DNA of 64,000 nucleotides from Billgrantia azerbaijanica (GTDB lineage: Bacteria > Pseudomonadota > Gammaproteobacteria > Pseudomonadales > Halomonadaceae), in contig SBLD01000012.1 of NCBI GenBank assembly GCA_004551485.1, positions 52,768 to 116,767 of the forward strand, in the 5' to 3' direction. The translations under genes were made by a program, and so were the position numbers. Positions 46,358-54,350 of the stretch are shown piece after piece (within the stretch, counting starts at the first letter, position 1; each line of letters opens with the position of its first letter). The notes below the pieces were generated by a model. The model was not told the DNA's origin. It searched no databases and worked only from the letters and a program-made list of their open reading frames with translations.

Positions 46358-47305
46358 TCAGGCGAGACCCGCCAGCCTGAGCAGGAAGATGCCCACGCTG
46401 ATCGTGAACAACGAGGCAAAGGTGGTGATGGCGATGATGTTGGCGGTGAGGGCGGCATTGCCACCCATCGCCTTCACCATCACGAAGGCTGCGGCTGCCG
46501 TGGGGCTGGCGAAGAACAGGAACATCACCCCCAGCTCGCGCCCCTCGAATCCTGCCAGCCAAGCGGCTGTCGTGGCCAGTGCGGGGAGGGCGACCATCTT
46601 CATCAGGCTGGCGCTTAGGGCCAGTCCACCCGAGGCGCGAAAGGCCTCCAGCGACAGGGTGGCGCCGATGCAGATCAGTGCCAGCGGCAGAGTCAAGGAA
46701 GCAAAGTAGTCACCCGAGGTCATCAGCCAGCCGGGTAGGCGCCACTCGAGGGCTGCCACCGGCACGGCGACAGCGACGGCGAGGATCAGCGGGTTGCGCA
46801 CGATATGGGAGGCGATGTGACGCCAGTCGGCCTTGTGTGCCTCCTGGTAGGTGGTCAGCGCGACCACCGAGAGGGCGTTGTAGGTCAGGATCACCACGCC
46901 GAGAAGCAGTCCGCCGGTGGAGAGCCCGGCATCGCCGTACATGCCGGCGGCCAGGGCCAGGCCGACAATGCCGCAGTTGCCGCGAAAGGAGCCTTGCACG
47001 TAGACGCCGCGTTCCGCTCTTGGCACGCGCCGGGACGCCCAGCCCCAGGCGGTGAGGAAGCTGCCCAGGGTGGCCAGGGCGAAGAATACCAACAGCCAGG
47101 GGTTGAGCGTGGCATCCAGGTCGGCTTCGGTGATGCTGAGAAAGATCAGCACCGGCAGTGTGCCCCGGAACACGAGCTGTGAAGCGGTGGAGACGAAGGC
47201 CTGATCGATCCAGCGCAGCCGCTTCAGGCCAAAGCCGATGAACACCATGGCGAAGACGGGCAGGGTGACTTCCAGGGTGCCGAGAAAGACGTCGACCGGT
47301 GTCAT
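46358..47305 (-). CDS. AEC-family transporter (auxin efflux carrier fold)
   Basis: The 315-residue inner-membrane protein has about ten hydrophobic segments; the conserved N-terminal LPVFAMVFIGFGLKRLRWI and SFRGNCGIVGLALAAGMYGD in the first half match the AEC (PIN-like) family. Substrates in bacteria include malate and malonate; not known here. The start follows the TGA of a 34-codon ORF by one nucleotide, so translation is likely coupled. Confidence 0.88.
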   Translation of the reverse strand: MTPVDVFLGTLEVTLPVFAMVFIGFGLKRLRWIDQAFVSTASQLVFRGTLPVLIFLSITEADLDATLNPWLLVFFALATLGSFLTAWGWASRRVPRAERGVYVQGSFRGNCGIVGLALAAGMYGDAGLSTGGLLLGVVILTYNALSVVALTTYQEAHKADWRHIASHIVRNPLILAVAVAVPVAALEWRLPGWLMTSGDYFASLTLPLALICIGATLSLEAFRASGGLALSASLMKMVALPALATTAAWLAGFEGRELGVMFLFFASPTAAAAFVMVKAMGGNAALTANIIAITTFASLFTISVGIFLLRLAGLA

Positions 47306-47306
47306 C

Positions 47307-47411
47307 TCAGCGCGCCAACCACAGACCCACGATCACCGCGGCGAGCACGGTGGCGAAGAACAGGCGGTTGCGCAGACGGGTATCGCGGGACTGGGTCTTG
47401 GGATCGGGCAC
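47307..47411 (-). CDS. Possible 34-residue single-span membrane protein
   Basis: A GTG start with an excellent AGGAG ribosome site (7 nt spacing) opens a 34-codon frame. The product has a charged N-terminus (PDPKTQSRDTRLRNR) and one membrane helix (LFFATVLAAVIVGLWLAR). Its TGA is separated by a single base from the ATG of the AEC transporter. It is either a real small membrane protein or a translational leader of the transporter gene; I know no named family. Confidence 0.55.
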   Translation of the reverse strand: MPDPKTQSRDTRLRNRLFFATVLAAVIVGLWLAR

Positions 47412-47560
47412 GGGCGCTCCTGGGGCGTTCGGGTGAGTGGACAATGCGTGAGAGGGAAACGAGCGTTTGATATGGCTTGCGTTCGGTCTGTCGGGATGGT
47501 AAACCCGTTAGCCTGCTATCGCCACCGGCGAGACGCCCCCGATCACCGGAACCCTGTGCC

Positions 47561-48388
47561 ATGACGCCTTCCTTTTCCGATGCCGAGCTTCCCCGCCTGC
47601 TCTTCGCCCACGCCAACGGCTTTCCCGGCCTGAGCTACCGCAGCCTGCTGGCGCCGCTGCGCGAGCGCTTCGACGTCCATCCCGTCGACCGCCTGGGCCA
47701 CCATCCCGATTATCCGGTCGGCGCCAACTGGGTGGCGCTGCGCGACGAACTGCTCGATCACCTGCCGGCGGGTGGCGCGCCGGCAATCGGCGTGGGCCAC
47801 TCCATGGGCGGCGTGCTGATGGCCATGGCGGCGGAGCGCGCCCCCGAGCGCTTCCGCTGCGTGGTGATGCTCGACCCGCCGCTGATGCTGGGCGTCGATG
47901 CCTGGGGCATGAAGATGGCCAAGCGCTTCGGCTTCGTCGACCGCGTCACCCCGGCGGGCAGGACCCGCGGGCGACGTGCCGTCTGGCCCGACCGCGAGGC
48001 GATGGCCAATTACCTCAGGCGGCGCGGCCTGTTCCGGCGCTTCACCCGGGAGGCGCTGCACGACTACGTCGAGGGCGGTACGCGGCTGCGCGACGACGGC
48101 CAGGCGGAGCTGGTGTTCGACCCGGCCATCGAGGTCGAGATCTTCCGCCACCTGCCCGATCACCTGACCCGCCTGCCGCGGCGCCTGCAGGTGCCCTTCG
48201 GCGTGGTGGCCGGCCGTGACTCGGACCTGATCACCCCCAAGCGGCGCAGGCGCCTGGCGCGCCACGCTATCCCCTTGTCGCTGGTACCGGGGGGCCACAT
48301 GTTCCCGATGGAGCATCCCGAGGCGACGCGCCGGGCGCTGCTGGCGATGCTCGACGAACTGCAGGAGAGCCCGCATGCACCGACCTGA
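47561..48388 (+). CDS. Alpha/beta hydrolase
   Basis: The 275-residue soluble enzyme begins LLFAHANGFPGLSYRSLLAPL and has the nucleophile elbow GVGHSMGG and a late PGGHMFPMEHP with the catalytic His. The acid is probably in VVAGRDSDLITP. Substrate unknown. The start at 47561 lacks a strong ribosome site; the frame is open 84 nt upstream. It overlaps the next hydrolase gene by 14 nt. Confidence 0.85.
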   Translation: MTPSFSDAELPRLLFAHANGFPGLSYRSLLAPLRERFDVHPVDRLGHHPDYPVGANWVALRDELLDHLPAGGAPAIGVGHSMGGVLMAMAAERAPERFRCVVMLDPPLMLGVDAWGMKMAKRFGFVDRVTPAGRTRGRRAVWPDREAMANYLRRRGLFRRFTREALHDYVEGGTRLRDDGQAELVFDPAIEVEIFRHLPDHLTRLPRRLQVPFGVVAGRDSDLITPKRRRRLARHAIPLSLVPGGHMFPMEHPEATRRALLAMLDELQESPHAPT

Positions 48389-49265
48389 GTCACGGCGGCT
48401 GGCCGGCGGACGCCTGGCGGCGCTGTCCTGGGGCGAAGAGGGCGCCCCGACCTGGCTGGCCCTGCACGGCTGGCTCGACAACGCGGCGAGTTTCACGCGG
48501 CTGGCGCCCGGGCTGGTGGCGCGGCTGGGCATCCGCGTGGTGGCGCTGGACTTCAGCGGCCACGGCGAGTCGGCCCACCGCGACGGCGACTATGCGCAGT
48601 GGGACTACTGCCACGACCTGCTCGATGCCGCCGACGACCTGGGCTTGGAGCGCCTCACGCTGCTGGCCCACTCCATGGGGGCCGGCGTGGCCTGTCTCAC
48701 GGCCGCGGCCTTTCCGGAGCGGATCGCGCGCCTGCTGCTCATCGATGGCCTGGGCGCGGTGACCACGCCGGCGACCGACGTGCCGGCCCAGCTGCGCAAG
48801 GGCCTGCAAGCCGCGCGGCGACCGCCGTCGCCGCCGCCGCGCTATCCTGATAGCGAGAGGGCCGTGGCGGCGCGGGTGGCCGGCGGCGTCACGCCCATCG
48901 ACGCCGAGACCGCCGCGCCACTGGTGCAGCGCAACCTCGAGACCCTGCCGGATGGTCGGGTGCGGTTACGTACCGACCGTCGGCTGCTGTGGCCCTCGCC
49001 GCTGCGGCTCTCGCCGGAGCAGGTGCAGGCGGTGCTGGGGGCGATCCGCTGCCCGGCGCTGTTGATCGAGGGGCAGGATGGCATCCTCGGGGAGCGTGAG
49101 CCGGCGATCGTGGCCCGGGCGGCGCTTCCCGGGCTGGTGCGCCGGGTGTTACCGGGCGGCCACCATCTGCACCTGGAGTCGGCGGCGGTACCGGCGGTCG
49201 CCGAGGCCATCGTTGCCTGGCTGGACGCAACGGGCGGGCCGCGCCGGCAAGGAGGGGAGCCATGA
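48375..49265 (+). CDS. Alpha/beta hydrolase (serine-hydrolase-like)
   Basis: The 296-residue second hydrolase of the operon has the oxyanion block ALHGWLDNAASF, VALDFSGHGESAHR, the nucleophile elbow AHSMGAG, LIEGQDGILGERE with the probable acid and PGGHHLHLE with the catalytic His. Its closest layout is the SERHL-like serine hydrolases. Coupled to the genes before (14 nt overlap) and after (4 nt). Confidence 0.87.
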   Translation: MHRPESRRLAGGRLAALSWGEEGAPTWLALHGWLDNAASFTRLAPGLVARLGIRVVALDFSGHGESAHRDGDYAQWDYCHDLLDAADDLGLERLTLLAHSMGAGVACLTAAAFPERIARLLLIDGLGAVTTPATDVPAQLRKGLQAARRPPSPPPRYPDSERAVAARVAGGVTPIDAETAAPLVQRNLETLPDGRVRLRTDRRLLWPSPLRLSPEQVQAVLGAIRCPALLIEGQDGILGEREPAIVARAALPGLVRRVLPGGHHLHLESAAVPAVAEAIVAWLDATGGPRRQGGEP

Positions 49266-50317
49266 GCAAGCGATCGGCAAACGAGACCGGCAAGCGTGTC
49301 GCCCTGGTGCTGGGCAGCGGCGGGGCGCGCGGCTATGCCCATATCGGCGTGATCGAGGAACTCGAGGCGCGCGGCTACGAGATCGTGGCGATTTCCGGCT
49401 GCTCCATGGGCGCAGTGGTGGGCGGTGTCTATGCCGCGGGCCAGCTTGAGGGCTATCGCGACTGGGTCTGCCAGCTCGACTACGTCGACGTGCTGCGGTT
49501 GGTGGACGTCACCTGGAGCCCGATGGGCGCCATGCGTGCCAGCAAGGTGATGAACAAGCTCGAGTCGCTGGTCGGCGATACGCGCATCGAGGAGCTGCCG
49601 ATTCCCGTCACCACGGTGGCCACCGACGTGCGCCGCCAGCGCGAAGTGTGGTTCCAGAGCGGGCCGCTGCTGCAGGCCATGCGCGCCTCCATTGCGGTGC
49701 CCGGCGTGATCACCCCGGTGCACATCGGGGACCAGGTGCTGGTCGACGGCGGCTTGCTCAACCCGCTGCCGATCACCCCGACGGTGTCGGCCCACGCGGA
49801 CTTCGTGCTCGCGGTCAACGTCACGGCCCATAGCCCGCGGCCGGTGACGCTGGACGAGCTGCTGCCCGCGGTCGAGCGCAGTCTCACGGACCGCACCGAA
49901 GAGGAGCGGATGGAGAGCGTCCAGTACTCCAGCTGGATGGATGACGTGCGCGATGCCACCCGTCGCCTGCTCGACGGCCTGGGCAGCGGCAACGCTCAGG
50001 ACGAAGACCCTCAACCCCGGGTGCGCGGGCTGCGCGCCTGGGGGCGTCTCGACATGATCCTGGCCTCCTTCGACATCACCCAGGCGTCACTGGCCAAGTA
50101 CAAGATCGCTGGCTACCCGCCGGACGTGCTGATCGAGGTGCCCAAGACGGTGTGCGGCGCCTACGAGTTCCACCGCGCCCGCGCGCTGATCCAGCTCGGC
50201 CGGCACCTGGCGGTGGAGGCGCTGGACCGCTTCGAGGGGCGGACCCACCCCGGCTGGGGCAGCCCCGGCGTGGTGGTGGAGCCGGCGACCGACAGTGAAG
50301 GGAAGAGCGGGGAGTGA
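49262..50317 (+). CDS. Patatin-like phospholipase (RssA type)
   Basis: The 351-residue protein has the patatin oxyanion loop GSGGARGYAHIGVIEELE, the nucleophile in GCSMGAVVGG (GxSxG) and the dyad Asp in LVDGGLLNPLPI (DGG). Predicted to hydrolyse acyl esters of phospholipids or related lipids in the cytosol or at the membrane. Its ATG overlaps the TGA of the hydrolase gene (ATGA), so the three lipid/ester hydrolase genes form one translationally coupled unit. A C-terminal extension (about 250-351) outside the patatin core is unassigned. Confidence 0.9.
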   Translation: MSKRSANETGKRVALVLGSGGARGYAHIGVIEELEARGYEIVAISGCSMGAVVGGVYAAGQLEGYRDWVCQLDYVDVLRLVDVTWSPMGAMRASKVMNKLESLVGDTRIEELPIPVTTVATDVRRQREVWFQSGPLLQAMRASIAVPGVITPVHIGDQVLVDGGLLNPLPITPTVSAHADFVLAVNVTAHSPRPVTLDELLPAVERSLTDRTEEERMESVQYSSWMDDVRDATRRLLDGLGSGNAQDEDPQPRVRGLRAWGRLDMILASFDITQASLAKYKIAGYPPDVLIEVPKTVCGAYEFHRARALIQLGRHLAVEALDRFEGRTHPGWGSPGVVVEPATDSEGKSGE

Positions 50318-50327
50318 AGTGCGGTAC

Positions 50328-50903
50328 TCACGCCCGTTCGCCGCGACGGCGCAGCAGCACGTAGACGGCGCCGGTGCCGCCGTCCGCCTCGCGGGCGGAA
50401 CAGAAGGCGAGCACGCCCGGCCACTCGCGTAGCCAGGCGTTGACGTGGCTCTTGATCACCGGATAGTCCGCGCTGGTGCCCCATGCCTTGCCGTGTACCA
50501 CCAGCACGCAGCGCTGGCGCTGCCCCACGGCATCGCGCAGGAAGCTCTCCAGTTCGTCGCGCGCCTCGTCGAGGGTGTAGCCGTGCAGGTCGAGCCCCGC
50601 TTCCCAGGCGATCTGGCCGCGCTTGAGCTGGCTGCGGGTGCGCCACGGCAGGTCGGGCAGGGCGAAGTCCAGTGGCTCCGACGGGCGCACCGGTTCGACG
50701 CGACCGTCGCTGGTACGGCTGCTCGTGGTCGAGTCCGCCGTGGCCTCGGCGGCCGCACGACGCGCCGCGGCCGCCGGATCCTCGCGGCGCGAGCGACCGG
50801 GATCGGCGCGGTTGCTCTCGATCGGCCGCACGCCGGCATCGCGCAGCGCCTGGCGGAAGGCGCTGATGTCGTCCTCGGCGGGGGGCGGTCGGCGGCGGCT
50901 CAT
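50328..50903 (-). CDS. Smr-domain protein
   Basis: The 191-residue protein has a charged N-terminal half and a C-terminal Smr domain: LDLHGYTLDEARDELESFL, CVLVVHGKAWG, PVIKSHVNAWLREWPGVLAF and GGTGAVYVLL. Bacterial Smr proteins are endonucleases acting on branched DNA or on ribosome-associated RNA. It is convergent with the patatin gene and diverges from prmB. The start at 50903 is followed by a typical MSRRRPPP; the ribosome site is weak. Confidence 0.88.
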   Translation of the reverse strand: MSRRRPPPAEDDISAFRQALRDAGVRPIESNRADPGRSRREDPAAAARRAAAEATADSTTSSRTSDGRVEPVRPSEPLDFALPDLPWRTRSQLKRGQIAWEAGLDLHGYTLDEARDELESFLRDAVGQRQRCVLVVHGKAWGTSADYPVIKSHVNAWLREWPGVLAFCSAREADGGTGAVYVLLRRRGERA

Positions 50904-51046
50904 GCAGGACTCGTGTCGGTGGCGGGGTGGGTGGAACAGGGGTGCCCAGTATAGCGGCCTGGTGGCCGCTGTGAACCGTCCGTCACCCCGGGTACAATCA
51001 CAGGCCACCGTTCACCCACTTGCACCACCGACCCACAGGATCCACC

Positions 51047-52000
51047 GTGGCCGAGCCTTCCGACGCTTCCCGTTCCACCCTCTCGCTCGATGATGCCGCC
51101 CTGTGCGAGGGTCTCGTGACCCTGCGCGACTACCTGCGCTGGGCGGCCAGCGAGTTCCATCTGGCCGGCCTTTTCCACGGCCACGGCACCGACTCACCCT
51201 GGGACGAGGCCGTGGCGCTGACGCTCGGGGCGCTGCACCTGCCGTGGAACGTCGACCCGGCCGTGCTCGATGCCCGTCTGCTCCCCCCGGAGCGCGCGCG
51301 CATCGTCTCCCTGGTGCGCGAGCGCATCACCACCCGCCGCCCGCTGCCCTACCTGCTGGGCGAGGCCTTCTTCGCCGGGGTACCGTTTTCCGTCGATGAG
51401 CGGGTGCTGATCCCGCGCTCGCCCATCGCCGAGCTGATCGAGGATGGCTTCTCGGCCTGGTTCCCCGACGCACCGCCGGCCCGGGTGCTCGACCTGTGCA
51501 CCGGCTCCGGCTGCATCGGCATCGCCACCGCCCTGCACCTGCCCACCGCCGAGGTGGACCTGGCCGACATCAGCGCCGAGGCGCTGGCGGTGGCCAAGCA
51601 GAACATCGTCCGCCACGACGTCGGCGCGCGGGTGCGGGCGGTGCTCTCCGACGTCTTCGACGGCTTGGCCGGGCAGCGCTACGCGCTGATCGTTGCCAAC
51701 CCGCCCTACGTGGATGCCCGCGACCTGGCCACCATGCCTGCCGAGTTCCGCCACGAGCCGGCTCTGGCGCTGGGGGCGGGGGCGGATGGCCTGGACGTGG
51801 TGCGACGCATCCTGCGCGAGGCGCGCGACCACCTGAGCGACGACGGCGTGCTGATCGTCGAGGTCGGCAACTCCGACCGCCACCTGGAGGCGGCCTTTCC
51901 CGAGGTGCCGTTCCTGTGGCTCGACTTCGAGCGTGGCGGCCACGGTGTCTTTGCGCTGACGGCCGGGCAGCTCGACGCCCATGCCGAGGCCTTCGCCTGA
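51047..52000 (+). CDS. prmB: 50S ribosomal protein L3 glutamine methyltransferase
   Basis: PrmB methylates Gln150 of ribosomal protein L3 using S-adenosylmethionine. The 317-residue protein has the SAM site [21 protein letters not shown] and the catalytic NPPY in [14 protein letters not shown], plus [19 protein letters not shown]. The GTG at 51047 has a good AGGAT site; TTG at 51020 is possible but poorer. aroC follows after 29 nt, the usual gammaproteobacterial arrangement. Confidence 0.94.
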   Translation: MAEPSDASRSTLSLDDAALCEGLVTLRDYLRWAASEFHLAGLFHGHGTDSPWDEAVALTLGALHLPWNVDPAVLDARLLPPERARIVSLVRERITTRRPLPYLLGEAFFAGVPFSVDERVLIPRSPIAELIEDGFSAWFPDAPPARVLDLCTGSGCIGIATALHLPTAEVDLADISAEALAVAKQNIVRHDVGARVRAVLSDVFDGLAGQRYALIVANPPYVDARDLATMPAEFRHEPALALGAGADGLDVVRRILREARDHLSDDGVLIVEVGNSDRHLEAAFPEVPFLWLDFERGGHGVFALTAGQLDAHAEAFA

Positions 52001-52029
52001 TTCCCTGATTCCACCTGCGAGGAGCGCCC

Positions 52030-53115
52030 ATGTCCGGCAACACCTTTGGCAAGCTGTTCACCGTTACCACTTTCGGCGAGAGCCACGGGCCGGCGCTCGG
52101 CGCCATCGTCGACGGCTGCCCGCCGGGGCTGCCGCTCGGCGAGGCGGACCTGCAGCGCGACCTGGACCGTCGCCGGCCCGGCACCTCACGCCACACCACC
52201 CAGCGCCGCGAGCCCGACCGGGTGCGCATCCTCTCCGGCGTCTTCGAGGGGGTGACCACCGGCACCGCCATCGGCCTGTTGATCGAGAACACCGACCAGC
52301 GCTCCAAGGACTACTCCGAGATCAAGGACCGCTTCCGCCCGGCCCATGCCGACTACGGCTACCATCACAAGTACGGCCTGCGCGACTACCGCGGCGGCGG
52401 TCGCTCCAGCGCCCGCGAGACCGCGATGCGCGTGGCCGCCGGCGCCATCGCCAAGCAATACCTGGCCAGCCAGGGCATCACGGTGCGTGGCTACATGAGC
52501 CAGCTCGGGCCCATCGCCATCGACTTCAAGCAGTGGGAGGCGGTGGACGAGAATCCCTTCTTCTGTCCCGACTCGGAGAAGGTGCCGGAGCTCGAGGCGT
52601 TCATGGACCAGCTGCGCCGCGACCAGGACTCGGTGGGGGCGAAGATCACCGTGGTGGCCGAGGGGCTGCCGCCGGGGCTCGGTGAGCCGGTCTTCGATCG
52701 CCTCGACGCCGAGCTGGCCCACGGCCTGATGAGCATCAACGCCGTCAAGGGCGTGGAGATCGGCGACGGCTTCGCGGCGGTGGCAAGTCGCGGCAGCGAA
52801 CACCGCGACGAGATGACGCCGGAGGGGTTTCTCTCCAACCATGCCGGCGGCGTGCTGGGCGGTATCTCCTCGGGGCAGCCGCTGATCGCCCACCTGGCGC
52901 TCAAGCCAACCTCCAGCATCACCATCCCGGGGCGCTCCATCGACGTGCACGGCAACCCGGTGGAGGTGGTCACCAAGGGACGCCATGACCCCTGCGTGGG
53001 CATTCGTGCCACGCCCATTGCCGAGGCGATGATGGCGCTCACGCTGATGGACCACCTGCTGCGCCACCGGGCCCAGAACGTCGACGTCCGCGTGGACACC
53101 CCGGTGCTGCGCTGA
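52030..53115 (+). CDS. aroC: Chorismate synthase
   Basis: AroC makes chorismate from 5-enolpyruvylshikimate 3-phosphate with reduced FMN. The 361-residue protein begins [33 protein letters not shown] and carries [15 protein letters not shown], the [23 protein letters not shown] signature and [16 protein letters not shown]. Length and motifs are standard. Confidence 0.97.
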   Translation: MSGNTFGKLFTVTTFGESHGPALGAIVDGCPPGLPLGEADLQRDLDRRRPGTSRHTTQRREPDRVRILSGVFEGVTTGTAIGLLIENTDQRSKDYSEIKDRFRPAHADYGYHHKYGLRDYRGGGRSSARETAMRVAAGAIAKQYLASQGITVRGYMSQLGPIAIDFKQWEAVDENPFFCPDSEKVPELEAFMDQLRRDQDSVGAKITVVAEGLPPGLGEPVFDRLDAELAHGLMSINAVKGVEIGDGFAAVASRGSEHRDEMTPEGFLSNHAGGVLGGISSGQPLIAHLALKPTSSITIPGRSIDVHGNPVEVVTKGRHDPCVGIRATPIAEAMMALTLMDHLLRHRAQNVDVRVDTPVLR

Positions 53116-53172
53116 GCGAGGCGGCTAGTTCAGCACTGCTACACTGTAGGCACATCGGAGCCGAGGTTTACC

Positions 53173-53562
53173 ATGAAGATCAATGTCGAGTTCGACCTGA
53201 CCCCCGAGGAGTTCCGCCGCGCCCTGGGGCTGCCGGACGTCGAGGCGTTCCAGCAGGAGCTGCTGAACCGCATCCAGAAGCAGATGGAGTCCGGGGTGGA
53301 GGGCTACGACCCCATGAGCCTGATGCAGCCGTTCCTGCAGCAGCCGATGCTGCAGCAGGGCCTCTCCCAGGGGCTGGCCAGCTTCGGTACCTACCAGCAG
53401 ATGATGCTCGACATGCTGCGCAAGGCGGGCAGCCAGGCCGGGCAGGGTCGGGCCAGCGACGACAACCCGGGCGAGGGGCGCGGGAGTGGCGATGCGGGGC
53501 AGGCCTCGGCCGGCAGCGGTTCGACGGCGAGCGCGAGTTCGCGGGCCCGACGCGGCAAGTGA
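53173..53562 (+). CDS. Small DUF6489-like protein of the PHA cluster
   Basis: The 129-residue protein begins MKINVEFDLTPEEFRRALGLPDVEAFQ and has a Gln/Met-rich amphipathic middle (SLMQPFLQQPMLQQGL), then a disordered Gly/Ser/Ala tail. I believe this is the DUF6489 family, of unknown function; the assignment is from the N-terminal motif only. It precedes a phasin and phaC, so it may associate with PHA granules; this is inference. Confidence 0.75.
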   Translation: MKINVEFDLTPEEFRRALGLPDVEAFQQELLNRIQKQMESGVEGYDPMSLMQPFLQQPMLQQGLSQGLASFGTYQQMMLDMLRKAGSQAGQGRASDDNPGEGRGSGDAGQASAGSGSTASASSRARRGK

Positions 53563-53712
53563 TACCGCTGTGCCGGAGGACGCACGGCCGCACCGAGTGG
53601 GCGGCATCGGCTTGCATCGGGGCGCCGCTCGGACTACGCTTTGTGCGGTGCAGCATGGCGGAGGCGCCGACGCTGCGCGTAGTGCGTTCCCGGTCCACAG
53701 GAGGGTATCACC

Positions 53713-54207
53713 ATGCAGGACAAGATGATGGAAAGCTTCAACGAGCAGACGCGCCAGTTCTTCGAGCCCATGCGTCGGCTCAATTCGCTGTTGCTCGGCA
53801 ACATGGAGAAGATGACCGAGTACCAGTTGGACGCCATGAAGCGCTACAGCCAGATGGGCACCGAGCGCATGCGCAGTGCCACCGAGATCCAGGATGCCGA
53901 CGATCTTCGCGAGTTCGGCACCCAGCAGGCGGAGATGATGAACGCGCTCTCCCAGCAGATGATGGAAGACGCCAAGGCGCTCAGCGAGATGAGCCTGGCC
54001 TTCAAGAACGACCTGGAGGCCCTGTTCACCGAGACCGGCCAGCAGATGAGCGAGCAGGCGCGCAAGGCGGGCGAGAGCGCCAAGGCGGCCGCGAGCAGCA
54101 GCGCCAAGCCCGCGGCCAAGGCCGAGGCCGAGGCTGCGGCCAAGTCCGAGACACCGGCCAAGGCCACCAGCCAGGCCGCGCGCAGCCAGGCCGCCAGCAA
54201 GAGCTGA
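53713..54207 (+). CDS. Phasin-family protein
   Basis: The 164-residue protein is a helical amphipathic phasin (QTRQFFEPMRRLNSLLLGNMEKMTEYQLDAM...), ending in an Ala/Lys-rich PAKATSQAARSQAASKS tail like those of other PHA granule proteins. Phasins coat and size polyhydroxyalkanoate granules. It is 144 nt upstream of phaC, with a hairpin between; the ribosome site is GGAGG at 53700-53704. A phasin call is based on composition, helical pattern and context. Confidence 0.87.
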   Translation: MQDKMMESFNEQTRQFFEPMRRLNSLLLGNMEKMTEYQLDAMKRYSQMGTERMRSATEIQDADDLREFGTQQAEMMNALSQQMMEDAKALSEMSLAFKNDLEALFTETGQQMSEQARKAGESAKAAASSSAKPAAKAEAEAAAKSETPAKATSQAARSQAASKS

Positions 54208-54248
54208 GCCCAGGTTGCCGCGAGGCTCGCATGGCCGGGCCACGCACT

Positions 54249-54282
54249 CGCCTCCCCGGCCTTGTCAGGGCCCGGGGAGGCG
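54249..54282 (+). terminator. Hairpin between phasin and phaC
   Basis: CGCCTCCCCGG / CCGGGGAGGCG forms an 11-bp stem with a 12-nt loop, 42 nt after the phasin stop. No T-run. It may lower phaC transcription relative to the phasin. Confidence 0.45.
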
Positions 54283-54350
54283 AAGCCGTGTTGCCGGGAT
54301 TCGTCACATAATGCTTTCGTGAAATCATCAGTCGATGCGCAGGAGGGAGT

